NCBI RefSeq assembly: GCF_020531845.1
Contig: NZ_JAJAVF010000005.1
Location: 1-64,000 of the forward strand
Length of the DNA stretch: 64,000 bases
Reading direction: 5' to 3'
DNA from: Methylobacillus methanolivorans
Lineage (GTDB): Bacteria > Pseudomonadota > Gammaproteobacteria > Burkholderiales > Methylophilaceae
This document shows, piece by piece, positions 1-9,166 of this stretch. Every line of letters starts with the position of its first letter. Position 1 is the first letter of the stretch. The position numbers were made by a program, and so were the translations under genes. The notes under the pieces were generated by a model that was not told the origin of the DNA, made no database searches, and worked only from the letters and a program-made list of their open reading frames with translations.

Positions 1-132
1 CTTTCTAACTAACTTCGCTTCACATCACCTCGTTCAGCGAGCCGCGCATTTTACAGACCTTTTCGATCCAGTCAAGCAGTTTTTTTAACTTCATTCAAAA
101 CTTGCTTAACAGCGCTTACTACTAAAATCGTT

Positions 133-209
133 TGGTTGCGGGGACAGGATTCGAACCTGTGACCTTCGGGTTATGAGCCCGACGAGCTGCCAGACTGCTC
201 CACCCCGCG
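133..209 (-). tRNA. Initiator tRNA-fMet (CAT anticodon)
   Basis: On the minus strand a complete 77-nt cloverleaf can be read, including the encoded CCA. The anticodon loop carries CAT in the context GGGCTCATAACCC, and the three G-C pairs at the base of the anticodon stem are the mark of an initiator tRNA. The T loop reads GGTTCGAATCC. The first acceptor position is an unpaired C opposite A, the other hallmark of bacterial initiator tRNA. Flanks 1-132 and 210-373 hold no gene that I can see. Confidence 0.95.
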
Positions 210-373
210 ACCGATGTCGTTGCAACTCACTTCGTTTAGATGTGTGCTGCGTCGAGAGGTGAAACTATAGCAAAACTGAAACTTTGATGTCAACGCATTT
301 TTCAATCAATCTATATGACATCGAGCTTATTGGTAGCGCTATTCACTTGCAATCAAGTGCTTAGCATTCACAA

Positions 374-1147
374 TCACAACAGTTTATTTTCACTACTGAT
401 TACAACCGAACGTACATAAGCAAGATCAGCCTCTGTATCCACGCCACTGGCGGGGGCCTTTTGTGTAATTTCCACGCTAATTTTGTATCCATGCCAAAGG
501 ACTCGTAACTGTTCTAACGACTCAAAGTGTTCAATCGCTGAAGGCGTCAGGGCCGCATAAGCACGCAAGAAGCCAGCACGGTAAGCATAGATACCTATAT
601 GTCTATATATAGGCATATCAGCAGGAATATCTTGGTTAGCGGCAAATGCATCACGAGGATAAGGAATAGGAGCACGACTAAAATAGAGTGCGTGCCCTTG
701 GTGATCAAGCACTACTTTGACAATATTAGGGTTGAGGATAGAGGCTGTATCATGGACAGCATGACACGCTGTTGCCATTGAGGCCTCAACATGAATAGCA
801 AGGTTACTGGCAACTTCGCGGATTAAGGCAGGATCTATGAGCGGCTCGTCGCCCTGCACATTAACAATGATCGTGTCATCACCCCATCCTTGTTGCTGCA
901 CCACTTCGGCAATACGATCTGTACCCGATACATGATCAGCGCGGGTCATGATCACATCATAACCATAACTTGCTACAGCATTGCGGATAAGCTCATGATC
1001 CGTGGCGACGACCACTTCAGTCGCCCCACTGGCAAGAGATTGCTCAATCACCCGAACGACCATAGGTTTACCGGCGATATCGAGCAACGGCTTGCCGGGC
1101 AAACGACTGCTGGCATAGCGGGCAGGGATCACGACCTTAAAAGACAT
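374..1147 (-). CDS. kdsB: 3-deoxy-manno-octulosonate cytidylyltransferase (CMP-KDO synthetase)
   Basis: Cytoplasmic enzyme that activates KDO with CTP to give CMP-KDO for lipid A/inner-core synthesis. The 257-aa protein has the family's usual length and starts [21 protein letters not shown], the nucleotide-binding loop of this family. It also has VATDHE, the SGTDRIAE segment and NVQGDEPLI with its metal-binding Asp. The start codon overlaps the last base of the upstream Trm112-like gene, so the two are translationally coupled. It is the last gene of the exbB-exbD-msbA-lpxK-trm112-kdsB run, all serving the outer membrane. Identification rests on clear family motifs. Confidence 0.95.
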   Translation of the reverse strand: MSFKVVIPARYASSRLPGKPLLDIAGKPMVVRVIEQSLASGATEVVVATDHELIRNAVASYGYDVIMTRADHVSGTDRIAEVVQQQGWGDDTIIVNVQGDEPLIDPALIREVASNLAIHVEASMATACHAVHDTASILNPNIVKVVLDHQGHALYFSRAPIPYPRDAFAANQDIPADMPIYRHIGIYAYRAGFLRAYAALTPSAIEHFESLEQLRVLWHGYKISVEITQKAPASGVDTEADLAYVRSVVISSENKLL

Positions 1148-1329
1148 TACTCAACCTCTTCTTCAGCAGGCAACTTACGAGCTTCATCTTCCAACATCAC
1201 AGGAATGCCATCCTGGATAGGGTAGCCCAATCGACAGGGCTTACAAATTAACTCCTGCTCCGGCTTTTTATAATGTAATGGTCCTTTGCAAATCGGGCAC
1301 ACCAGGATTTCCAGTAATTTTGCATCCAT
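1147..1329 (-). CDS. Trm112 family zinc-ribbon-like small protein (YcaR type)
   Basis: A 60-aa protein with the Trm112/YcaR pattern. It begins [18 protein letters not shown] with a CPxC knuckle, has a second CxxC ([10 protein letters not shown]), then IQDGIPVML. YcaR-like proteins sit between lpxK and kdsB in many proteobacteria; their role is not settled, although eukaryotic Trm112 activates methyltransferases. It lies 3 bp downstream of lpxK and overlaps kdsB by one base, so it is part of the same operon. The length matches the family. Confidence 0.9.
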   Translation of the reverse strand: MDAKLLEILVCPICKGPLHYKKPEQELICKPCRLGYPIQDGIPVMLEDEARKLPAEEEVE

Positions 1330-1332
1330 TGA

Positions 1333-2340
1333 TCAAGCTTCCTTTTCTATAAGTCGCGTCAGACGCGCTAGTATCTTTTCTGCAAGTGCTCGATCTATCT
1401 CGGCTGTGATCGGCATAAACCACCAGTTGTCCCGAGCAAAGGTCGTGCACTTGACCGCATCTTTCTCTGTCATGAGGACGATGTCATCCTTGGCAAATTG
1501 GAAATCATCCGCGCTGTAAGCATGATGATCTGGAAAAGGGTGGGCCTCAACAACAAGGCCCAATTGTTCCAATTGACTAAAAAAGCGATGAGGATTGCCA
1601 ATGCCAGCGACAGCGTGCACGCGCTTACCGATTAGCTCACTCAATTCCATCCGATCTTCCGGAGCACGCAACTTGCGTAGATGATCGGGCACAAGGTGCA
1701 TGAGATAACCACCCGCTGCTGGCGCCCCGCTATTGAATACAACAGCATCTACCTCTTCAAGGCGTGCGCTGGTTTCCCTGAGAGGCCCGGCAGGCAATAG
1801 CTGTCCGTTACCGAATATGCGCTCGCCATCAATGATGACGATTTCCATGTCACGCTCTAATGCATAATGCTGCAAGCCATCATCGCTAATAATGAGATTG
1901 CACTCTGGATAGTCTCGCAGTAAGTGACGAGCTGCACGCGTACGCTTACGCCCTACATATAAAGGCAAACCAGTACGCTGAACCAATAAGACCGGCTCAT
2001 CTCCGACCTGCTGCGGCAGACTATCCTTTGTCACTTGGTGAGTATGAATCACGTTGCCGCCGTAGCCACGGCTAATAATGCCGGGGTACCAGCCATTTTG
2101 ACGCAACTGCTGCACCAGCCAAATAACGAATGGTGTTTTGCCAGTGCCGCCGACATTAATGTTGCCAACGATAATAACGGGCACTGGCAGCTTCAACGAT
2201 TTAAACAAGCGCAAACGATAGGCCAGCCGGCGCATCGCAGTCAGGATGTAGAACAGCCAGGAGAATGGCCTAAGCACGACTTGCCAAGGAGTATGTTCGT
2301 ACCATTGGCGCTCCAGCCAACGGCTGAATGACTGGTTCAT
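1333..2340 (-). CDS. lpxK: Tetraacyldisaccharide 4'-kinase
   Basis: Phosphorylates the 4' position of tetraacyldisaccharide-1-phosphate to make lipid IVA at the inner membrane. The 335-aa protein has an N-terminal hydrophobic segment (PFSWLFYILTAM, about residues 26-37) for membrane contact. The P-loop NVGGTGKTPFV follows at about residues 62-72, then SRGYGG and the conserved DDGLQH segment. It follows msbA by 27 bp and precedes the Trm112-like gene, the usual betaproteobacterial order. The gene is normally essential, which matters because the transposon separates it from the upstream part of its gene cluster. Confidence 0.95.
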   Translation of the reverse strand: MNQSFSRWLERQWYEHTPWQVVLRPFSWLFYILTAMRRLAYRLRLFKSLKLPVPVIIVGNINVGGTGKTPFVIWLVQQLRQNGWYPGIISRGYGGNVIHTHQVTKDSLPQQVGDEPVLLVQRTGLPLYVGRKRTRAARHLLRDYPECNLIISDDGLQHYALERDMEIVIIDGERIFGNGQLLPAGPLRETSARLEEVDAVVFNSGAPAAGGYLMHLVPDHLRKLRAPEDRMELSELIGKRVHAVAGIGNPHRFFSQLEQLGLVVEAHPFPDHHAYSADDFQFAKDDIVLMTEKDAVKCTTFARDNWWFMPITAEIDRALAEKILARLTRLIEKEA

Positions 2341-2367
2341 CGTCAGCGACTCCCAGTAAAACGACTA

Positions 2368-4119
2368 TTAATGAAACTGTTTCTGGTAAAGCTTGGCGTA
2401 ATGCCCACCCAATGCCAACAACTCGTCATGACTACCCCCTTCGATAATCTGCCCCTGCTCCATCACCATAATCCGGTCTGCGTTTTCTATGGTGGACAGT
2501 CTATGAGCAATCACAATCGAGGTCCGGTTCTGCATTAATTCATCCAGCGCAGCTTGCACATGACGCTCAGACTCGGTATCCAATGCTGAAGTGGCTTCGT
2601 CTAACAAAAGAATAGGGGCATTCTTGAGAATGGCGCGTGCAATTGCCAAGCGTTGACGCTGTCCACCTGAAAGTCGAACCCCCCGATCACCAATTTCGCT
2701 CTGCAAGCCATTAGGTAACTGCTGGATAAAATCCCAGGCATGCGCAGCCTGAGCTGCGGCAATCACTTCTGCCTCTGTCGCATTACGCAACATGCCGTAC
2801 GCAATATTATTGAATACCGTGTCATTGAAGAGGACTACATCCTGACTCACCAGGGAAAATTGTTGGCGCAGGTTTTTCAGGCCAAGTTGACGGATATCCA
2901 CCCCATCAATCAGCACGCGCCCTTGTTGGGCCTCATAAAACCTTGGCAATAAATTGACTAACGTCGTCTTGCCGCCACCAGAACGCCCCACCAACGCCAC
3001 CTTTTCACCAGGCTTGACTGTGAAATTCAAGTCGATCAAGGCCGGACGTTTGGCAGCGGGATATTGCAAAGAAACATGCTCAAACACAATCTCGCCTTTA
3101 GCACGTCCGATTTCCTGACCACCTTCATCCACCTCAGGAATGCTATCAATCAACTCAAACACGCTATGCGCAGCAGCCAAGCCTACCTGCAACTCCTCAT
3201 TCAGACTGGTTAATGTTTTTACCGGGCCGATCAGCATCAGCAATGCCCCAATGAAAGCAGCAAACTCACCTGCACTAAACTTACCCACTGCATAAAACAC
3301 CACCAAGGCCAAGGCAAGACCAGCCAGCAACTCAACCACCATACTGTTCATGCCAGAGAATCGTGCCAGGCGAATCTGCATATGACGATTCTTGCCTGCC
3401 ACTTTGGCAAAGCGCTGGTATTCGTAATCACCGCCACCGAATATTTTCACCATACGCTGCCCTGAAACCGCCTCTTCAACCGCCTGCGTCATTTCGCCCA
3501 TGGTTTGTTGCACGGCTTTGCCGGAGCTACGCAGGCGAGGCGTCATGCTCTTGAGATACCAAGCCATGGCTGGTGCCACTACTGCAAAAATCAGGGTAAG
3601 CTGCCAATCCAGATACAGCATGTATCCCACCATGCCAACAATCGTCAGCGTATCCCTCACAGCGCTCATCGCCACCTTGGTCGCCGCACCAGCCATCTGC
3701 TCAGTGTCATATGTGAGCTTGGAAGTCACCACGCCCGCAGAAATCGCATCAAAGAAGCTCACCGGCAAGCTCATCAGGCGGCGGAAAGTATCCTGGCGCA
3801 AATTTTCCACCACCCGCCGTGCAACCCAGCGCATGGCGAAATTAGAAATGAAGCCAGCCAGCGCACGAATAGCGAGCAGGCCGAACAGCATAAATGGCAG
3901 TAAGTGAAGTTTGCTAGAGTCCTGATTAACGAACCCTTCGTCAGTCACCAACTTAATAGTTGCAAGGAATCCGGTATTGGTGGCGGAGAAAGTAACCAGC
4001 GCAATGACGCTGATCAGGAATACAAGCCAGTAGCGGGCTGCGTATTTGAGAAGGCGCAGGTAAAGAACCCGCGCACTTTGCACGGAGGCGTCAGCCTTCC
4101 CAAGTGCATCTTTAGACAT
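2368..4119 (-). CDS. msbA: Lipid A export ABC transporter, permease/ATPase
   Basis: Homodimeric inner-membrane flippase that moves core-lipid A to the periplasmic leaflet. The 583-aa protein has an N-terminal membrane domain with about six hydrophobic spans, then the ABC domain. That domain has Walker A GRSGGGKTT (about residue 380), the signature LSGGQRQRLAIARA, Walker B ILLLDEATSALD and the switch His in IAHRLS. The length fits MsbA (about 580 aa). It lies between exbD and lpxK, which supports lipid A rather than drug export as the substrate. Confidence 0.94.
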   Translation of the reverse strand: MSKDALGKADASVQSARVLYLRLLKYAARYWLVFLISVIALVTFSATNTGFLATIKLVTDEGFVNQDSSKLHLLPFMLFGLLAIRALAGFISNFAMRWVARRVVENLRQDTFRRLMSLPVSFFDAISAGVVTSKLTYDTEQMAGAATKVAMSAVRDTLTIVGMVGYMLYLDWQLTLIFAVVAPAMAWYLKSMTPRLRSSGKAVQQTMGEMTQAVEEAVSGQRMVKIFGGGDYEYQRFAKVAGKNRHMQIRLARFSGMNSMVVELLAGLALALVVFYAVGKFSAGEFAAFIGALLMLIGPVKTLTSLNEELQVGLAAAHSVFELIDSIPEVDEGGQEIGRAKGEIVFEHVSLQYPAAKRPALIDLNFTVKPGEKVALVGRSGGGKTTLVNLLPRFYEAQQGRVLIDGVDIRQLGLKNLRQQFSLVSQDVVLFNDTVFNNIAYGMLRNATEAEVIAAAQAAHAWDFIQQLPNGLQSEIGDRGVRLSGGQRQRLAIARAILKNAPILLLDEATSALDTESERHVQAALDELMQNRTSIVIAHRLSTIENADRIMVMEQGQIIEGGSHDELLALGGHYAKLYQKQFH

Positions 4120-4138
4120 GATGAATACTTTTTAAAAT

Positions 4139-4561
4139 TCAAGAACCAGAGCGTGCTTGTGTGGCGAAGGTAATCTGGCTATACCCGGCTTGGCGCGATG
4201 CCTCCATGACATTCACCACGGATTGGTGACTGCTCTTGGCATCAGCACTGATGATAATCGTGGGATCCTTGCCATCACCAACCGCCTTTTTCAAGGCATC
4301 AGCAATCCCTGCCACAGAACCATCTGCCACATCCTTGCTATTAACGACGTAGTGACCTGATTCATCGACACCAACATTAATCACCAATGGCTTATCCTGT
4401 GGGCTTTCCGCCTCTGCAGTTGGCAGGTTGATCTGCAACTCCGTCACGCGTGAGAAGGTTGCGCTCACCACTAGGAAAATGATGATCACCAATAGCACAT
4501 CGATCAAAGGCACGAGATTCATCTCGAGATCTTCGTGCTTTCTACCTCGTTGGAAATTCAT
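4139..4561 (-). CDS. exbD: ExbD/TolR family biopolymer transport protein
   Basis: A 140-aa protein with one N-terminal transmembrane helix (PLIDVLLVIIIFLVVSATFS, about residues 17-36). The helix contains the Asp that carries protons in ExbD/TolR, and a periplasmic domain follows. Together with ExbB it forms a motor that couples the proton gradient to TonB/TolA-like partners. Its start overlaps the end of exbB by 4 bp (ATGA-type), showing translational coupling. No TonB or TolA gene is next to it, so the partner is unknown. Pairing with msbA/lpxK is typical of betaproteobacteria. Confidence 0.92.
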   Translation of the reverse strand: MNFQRGRKHEDLEMNLVPLIDVLLVIIIFLVVSATFSRVTELQINLPTAEAESPQDKPLVINVGVDESGHYVVNSKDVADGSVAGIADALKKAVGDGKDPTIIISADAKSSHQSVVNVMEASRQAGYSQITFATQARSGS

Positions 4562-5172
4562 TCCTTGCGCTCACCATGGATAATTTCAACCAGCTTGACT
4601 GCCTCTTGCTCCATCTCGACGATGAAACCATCAATCTTGCCACGGAAATAACGATAAGAAATCATGGCAGGCACCGCTACGACAATACCACCCGCCGTAT
4701 TGTACAGAGCCACGGAGATACCACGTGCAAACTGGGCGACATCATGGCCAGTCGCGGTAAATGCGCCAAACAGTTCCACCATCCCGATCACGGTACCAAG
4801 CAAGCCCAACAGGGGAGCTACTGTGGCAATCGTACCCAAGGTATTAAGATATTTCTCCAGCCTATGAGCTACAGCACGACCAGATTCCTCCACGGCTTCC
4901 TTCATAACCTCACGTGGTGCGCCCAGGTTTTTCAACGCACTGGCGAAGACTGTTCCTAGCATGGAGTGCTTTTCCAACCTGGACAACGCCTCTTGCGTGA
5001 CACCAGCGCGGCCTTGACCCAACCAGTTCTGCACTTCGGGCAACAGGGACTTTGGCACAATCTGCTGCTCACGCAATGCGATGAGACGTTCGATGATAAT
5101 GGCTACTGCGACGATTGAAGCAAAGATCAGCGGCCAGATTGGCCATCCTGCCGCTTTAATGATTTCCCACAC
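4558..5172 (-). CDS. exbB: ExbB/TolQ/MotA family proton channel protein
   Basis: A 204-aa inner-membrane protein with three hydrophobic spans: near the N terminus (WPIWPLIFASIVAVAIIIE), and two after residue 105 (LGTIATVAPLLGLLGTVIGM and GISVALYNTAGGIVVAVPAM). The latter carry the conserved small and polar residues of the proton channel. It works with the overlapping exbD. It starts 38 bp downstream of the stop of the comEC 3' fragment, so in an uninterrupted chromosome it would follow comEC. Confidence 0.92.
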   Translation of the reverse strand: MWEIIKAAGWPIWPLIFASIVAVAIIIERLIALREQQIVPKSLLPEVQNWLGQGRAGVTQEALSRLEKHSMLGTVFASALKNLGAPREVMKEAVEESGRAVAHRLEKYLNTLGTIATVAPLLGLLGTVIGMVELFGAFTATGHDVAQFARGISVALYNTAGGIVVAVPAMISYRYFRGKIDGFIVEMEQEAVKLVEIIHGERKE

Positions 5173-5210
5173 AAAAGTGCCCCTAAGATGTTCTGTAAAG
5201 TGGCGTTACT

Positions 5211-6891
5211 TTATCGTGCGTTGCCAGTTTCAGCAAGGGAAGCTGATGTAAATCCAGCGGGCTGGTTGTACCAATAGCGCTGCGACTTTTCTCGCCAACC
5301 TGTCACACTGATCCCTTGATGCTGCCGAAAATCAAACAGCACTGCCCCATCATGGTCGGAACGATACAGACTAGCTCCTGCATTGGCATATCTGCTGACC
5401 ACCTCATTCCGTGGATGATGAAAGCGATTGCGATACCCCACAGTAAAAACTGCCACTTGCGGACTAACTGCATGGATAAATGATGACGTTGAGGATGTGC
5501 GACTGCCATGATGTGGCACGACCAGCACATCTGCAGCCAGTGCAGGAGCCACGGTATCAAGCAAGTCAGCCTCGACAGAACGCTCAATATCACCGGGCAA
5601 TAGCAATGTCCCCGCTGCACTGCGCACATACAGCACACAACTACGATTATTAGTTTTCACCCCAGCAGGAAGGCGAGCTGCATCAGCAGGATACAACATG
5701 GAAAACTCTACCCCATCCCAACGCCACTTCTGCCCGGCCTGACATGGAGAATGTGGCAATTTCGCCAGCTCAGACTTGTTAGCTGGTAATGAGCTTAGTA
5801 GCCAATTAACTGGCAATGCCGTCAATACGGAGGCCAAGCCACCAGTGTGATCCAAATCGTCATGACTCACGACCATGCCATTGAGGCGGCGAACACCAAC
5901 ACCATTCAGGTAAGGCACGATCACCCGGTTGCCACTATCACTTTCACTTGAGAATGTGGGGCCCGTGTCATACAACAACACATGCTTCTGTGTAGCTACG
6001 ACCACCGCCAAGCCTTGACCCACATCTAGCACAGCCACTCGCATATCACCATAGGCTGGGCCAGGAGGCGCATTAAGCAACAATGGCAACAAACCCGCCA
6101 ACCCGAGCCATCGCAACGGCATCCCCTTAGGCAACAATAAACAAGCCACCCCAGCCATTGCCAGCAACATCACTGGGGTGGATGGAATGTGTTGCTGCCA
6201 TATTGCTGACGGCACCTCGCTTAACCATGCCAGCAACTGCATGGCTAGCTGCATGATCCAATGCGCCAGCAACAACAATGCATCTAACGGCAAGAAGCTA
6301 CCAAGCAACGTCAATGGCACAATCACCAGGCTAACCAACGGAATGGCAAACGCATTAGCAATCGGAGAAATTAATGATACTTGTCCAAACAACATTAGCA
6401 GGACAGGAATCAAGCCTATCGTCACCGCCCACTGCGTCATGACCGCATCACGCAGCCAGTGCGGCTTATGCAAACGACCACTCATTGCGTAAGCCATGAC
6501 TGCGACAGCCCCGAACGACAACCAGAACCCCGCCGCCAACACCGCCCATGGGTCGATCAACACGACGACCAACAAGGCAAGTAGCAACACTCTACCTATC
6601 TCCACCCGGCGCCCCGACCAGAACGCGAATGCCATGACCGCTAGCATATATAAAGTACGCTGTGTTGGAATGGAAAAACCGGCCAGCAGCGAATAGGTAA
6701 TCGCTGTCACCACACCTGCGACCAATCCCACCTTGCGCACTGGCCAATACAGCGGCCCTTTTGGAATACGACGCCAGAGGCCAGCAGCCAACGTATAGAT
6801 CAGCCCGGCAAGCATGGTGATATGCACTCCGGAAATACTGACAAGATGCACAATCCCGGTACGCCGGAAAACCTGCCAATCCTGCTGGCTG
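5211..6891 (-). pseudogene. comEC: comEC, 3' part (disrupted by the transposon)
   Basis: C-terminal part of the DNA-uptake channel ComEC/Rec2. Visible parts are the conserved competence-domain segment VHLVSISGVHITM right next to the break, several membrane spans, and the C-terminal metallo-beta-lactamase-like domain (VLDVGQGLAVVV, SHDDLDHTGG, LLLPGDIE, VPHHGSRTS). The N-terminal part lies 34 kb away at 40983-41723. Reading continues in frame into the transposon end up to an ATG at 6959. A chimeric protein of 582 aa with about 23 transposon-encoded residues is therefore possible, but it would lack the N-terminal domain. Competence through this locus is presumably lost. Confidence 0.95.
6888..6891. 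repeat. Target site duplication, left copy (GCTG)
   Basis: GCTG directly precedes the left end of the element. The same four bases directly follow the right end at 40983-40986. A fifth base does not match (G before the left copy, A after the right). Tn7-family elements usually duplicate 5 bp, so one base may have mutated or the ends may be shifted by one base. The 4-bp assignment restores the comEC reading frame. Confidence 0.7.
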
Positions 6892-7200
6892 TGGTCTATG
6901 ACATTAAAGTCCTGGTCCGTGCCAATAAGTTCTGTTCTGGCGCCGTTGTGACAATACATTCTGGCCCACAGCGGCTTTTTAGCCGAGCAGTCGTGACATT
7001 AAAGTTCTGGCCCGCCTTGCTACGCGGCCTGTTTCGACAATTTTGCCGATAGAGCTAGAACGGGCTCTTGACTAGCAGTTGGCTAGCTTGCCCTGATCGC
7101 ACCTCGTACAAATCCTGAAGATTTGCTCATTTCTTAAGCAAATTTGCGACGAGATGACAATAAGTTCTGCTCCAGATTTCGAGATGACATTAAAGTTCTA
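6892..7200. repeat. Transposon left end with six TnsB-type binding sites
   Basis: The terminal TGGTCTATGACA is followed by six direct copies of a site close to TGACATTAAAGTTCTGG, starting at about 6899, 6920, 6949, 6994, 7155 and 7185. Four lie within 112 bp of the tip and two form an inner pair. The core GACAATAAAGT is very like the TnsB sites of Tn7. The denser end of Tn7 is its right end, the side facing the recognised target, and here too the dense end faces the conserved comEC sequence. The stretch 6892-7238 holds no gene of its own beyond the extension of the comEC fragment. Confidence 0.88.
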
Positions 7201-7238
7201 ATCTGGAACTACATCTACATGAGCTCAAAGCAACCAGC

Positions 7239-9158
7239 CTAGTGAATACTCGCAGGTCTTTTTCTTTGCCCTTGAACCCGCATAACCACAACGTCGTATA
7301 CAGTCGTTTGACCAGGAGGCGTCCAAGTCTGTAATGAAACTTGCTCTGCAAGATGGGGCTGAGCACCATTTCTATCGAATAAATCCAATACAAGGAGAAA
7401 TCCGAACGTGACGTTTGTCGTCTGGTATGCGGCAGTCTGTGGCCCGTGGAGATGTATGATGTCCTCGTGGCTTAGATCCCGCATCGTTCGCTTCACCTCT
7501 GTGACCGTGCTGACACCTAACGCTGAAAAATAAACGTCAGCTCGTCCAGCACCTTGATCACGAACCTCCATCTTCACATGGTTATGAAGACTAGACATCC
7601 TCAACAACCGGAAGTAATCTTTCTGGAGAGCATGCTCAAGTGGGAGGCTTTCTGGGCTACGGGCGAAAAGGTAATCCCCATCAGGATCACTTGCAGTACC
7701 TGTATCGTGTCGGTGGCTCAAGAAATATACCGAGAGAATTAGTATCGCCGTGAACAATGACCTGGCACTACTCAAAGTTGAGTAGTGCCGATTTCTTTCC
7801 ATCTTAGTGAGAATGCCTTCAACAATCTGTGCGATTATGGGATTCTCGTTTGCGGAGAGGTCAGCCACCGTGGATTGAAGTAATGCCGCGACGCTTTTTC
7901 TAGCTTCCAGAGGCACTCGGCCGGCATCGAGTATTGCTTGGAGCGCCGGCCCGTCACTCCAGCCCTCGAAAGGGTGGTGCAGCAAACTCGCCTCGCGAGC
8001 CTGATATACCGCTTGTCGCATAGCCTCTGCATCTGGCAACAGAGGTGAACCCTTTTTTTCATCTATCCATTGATCAAGCTCATCCAGATGCCTTCTATTC
8101 ACCAACAATGAGGCTGCTAATTTCGGCCGAAGGATAAGTTCAATCCCTGTATCGCCCTCTTTGAACAGGATGGACTGACTTGCTCGATAGACTGCCAGCA
8201 GTTCGTCCTCTATGATTCGAACTGCATTAATCCAAACTCTTTTGTTGAGCTGAGCCCCCAAGGTGCCGAGCTTTGAGGCCAGTAAGGTCCAATGCAAACG
8301 CTCACTCGACTGCATTCCTAGCCACGAAGAATGGAGTTCATCGTCAGACCCAAGGTATGCAGAATACCTCCAAGCGGCGTCAGATAAGCCAGCAATGTCT
8401 GCAATGGGATTATCTGTAAAGCCATCACGGTGCACTTTTACAAGGATGTCGAGACAGAACACGTAAAGTTCGGCGTCGACACGTTCTTCGCTAAACTCTA
8501 AAGAAGTGCCGAACCAATAGAGAGCATTCTCGAACGCCTTTGCAGCCGAGTCAGCGGTCACGGCATCTAGGCCAATCCTCAACTCGTCGAGACCTAACGC
8601 CATGGCAGCTTCATCTTTAACTTCGCTGAGCGCCAACAGAGCGTTTAACTTGTCGCGAAACTCTGGCTCCGGAGAATGCGCCAGCATGACTCCAAGTATT
8701 TTCGCAGCATGCCGCAAGAAGTGCGGCTCATCATCAACGTCCAGATCAGCAAGGAACCCCTTTAGTCTATGCAGCAAGCCTTTCTGACTTTGTGCCAGAA
8801 GTAGCATGCCATGCAGAGCCTGAGCTCTGACGCCATAGCTTAAGCTCTTATTATCCGTGCAGCTCAGGAATGTATTCCACAGTCGCCGCCGGAGCACGTC
8901 ACCAAGATCCTGCCTGGACAAAAGAGATACAACCTCCGCTAAAGTAGCAGGGTCGCGGGTAGCGGAGATAAGCTCCACCAATAAATCACCAGCTATTGAG
9001 TCTTCAGCCTGCGCGCAAAGCCAAGAGAATAGGCGAACAGCATAAGGTCCGTTCGACTCTTGCCGAACAAGCTCTACGATTTTTCCTCGATCCAAACCTA
9101 CCGACTGAATGGATTGATTCCGCAAAACCGCTGCGTTCAATGAATTTGTGTCTGCCAT
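7239..9158 (-). CDS. HEAT-like helical protein with possible C-terminal PD-(D/E)xK nuclease domain (putative defence effector)
   Basis: I do not recognise this 639-aa protein as a named family. Residues 1-450 are almost wholly alpha-helical, with Leu/Ala-rich repeats resembling HEAT repeats. A short hydrophobic segment (LFTAILILSVYFL) lies near residue 470. The C-terminal 140 residues carry GRADVYF (about 538), then TEVKR (about 554), then QTAAY (about 577). This fits the D...ExK...QxxxY pattern of PD-(D/E)xK nucleases, so DNA cleavage is a plausible inference. It is the last gene of the minus-strand defence run, 8 bp after the SMC-type ATPase, and ends about 350 bp from the transposon tip. 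In ABC-three-component or Lamassu systems the effector is a separate nuclease, which would suit this gene. Confidence 0.6.
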   Translation of the reverse strand: MADTNSLNAAVLRNQSIQSVGLDRGKIVELVRQESNGPYAVRLFSWLCAQAEDSIAGDLLVELISATRDPATLAEVVSLLSRQDLGDVLRRRLWNTFLSCTDNKSLSYGVRAQALHGMLLLAQSQKGLLHRLKGFLADLDVDDEPHFLRHAAKILGVMLAHSPEPEFRDKLNALLALSEVKDEAAMALGLDELRIGLDAVTADSAAKAFENALYWFGTSLEFSEERVDAELYVFCLDILVKVHRDGFTDNPIADIAGLSDAAWRYSAYLGSDDELHSSWLGMQSSERLHWTLLASKLGTLGAQLNKRVWINAVRIIEDELLAVYRASQSILFKEGDTGIELILRPKLAASLLVNRRHLDELDQWIDEKKGSPLLPDAEAMRQAVYQAREASLLHHPFEGWSDGPALQAILDAGRVPLEARKSVAALLQSTVADLSANENPIIAQIVEGILTKMERNRHYSTLSSARSLFTAILILSVYFLSHRHDTGTASDPDGDYLFARSPESLPLEHALQKDYFRLLRMSSLHNHVKMEVRDQGAGRADVYFSALGVSTVTEVKRTMRDLSHEDIIHLHGPQTAAYQTTNVTFGFLLVLDLFDRNGAQPHLAEQVSLQTWTPPGQTTVYDVVVMRVQGQRKRPASIH

Positions 9159-9166
9159 GCCCGGAC

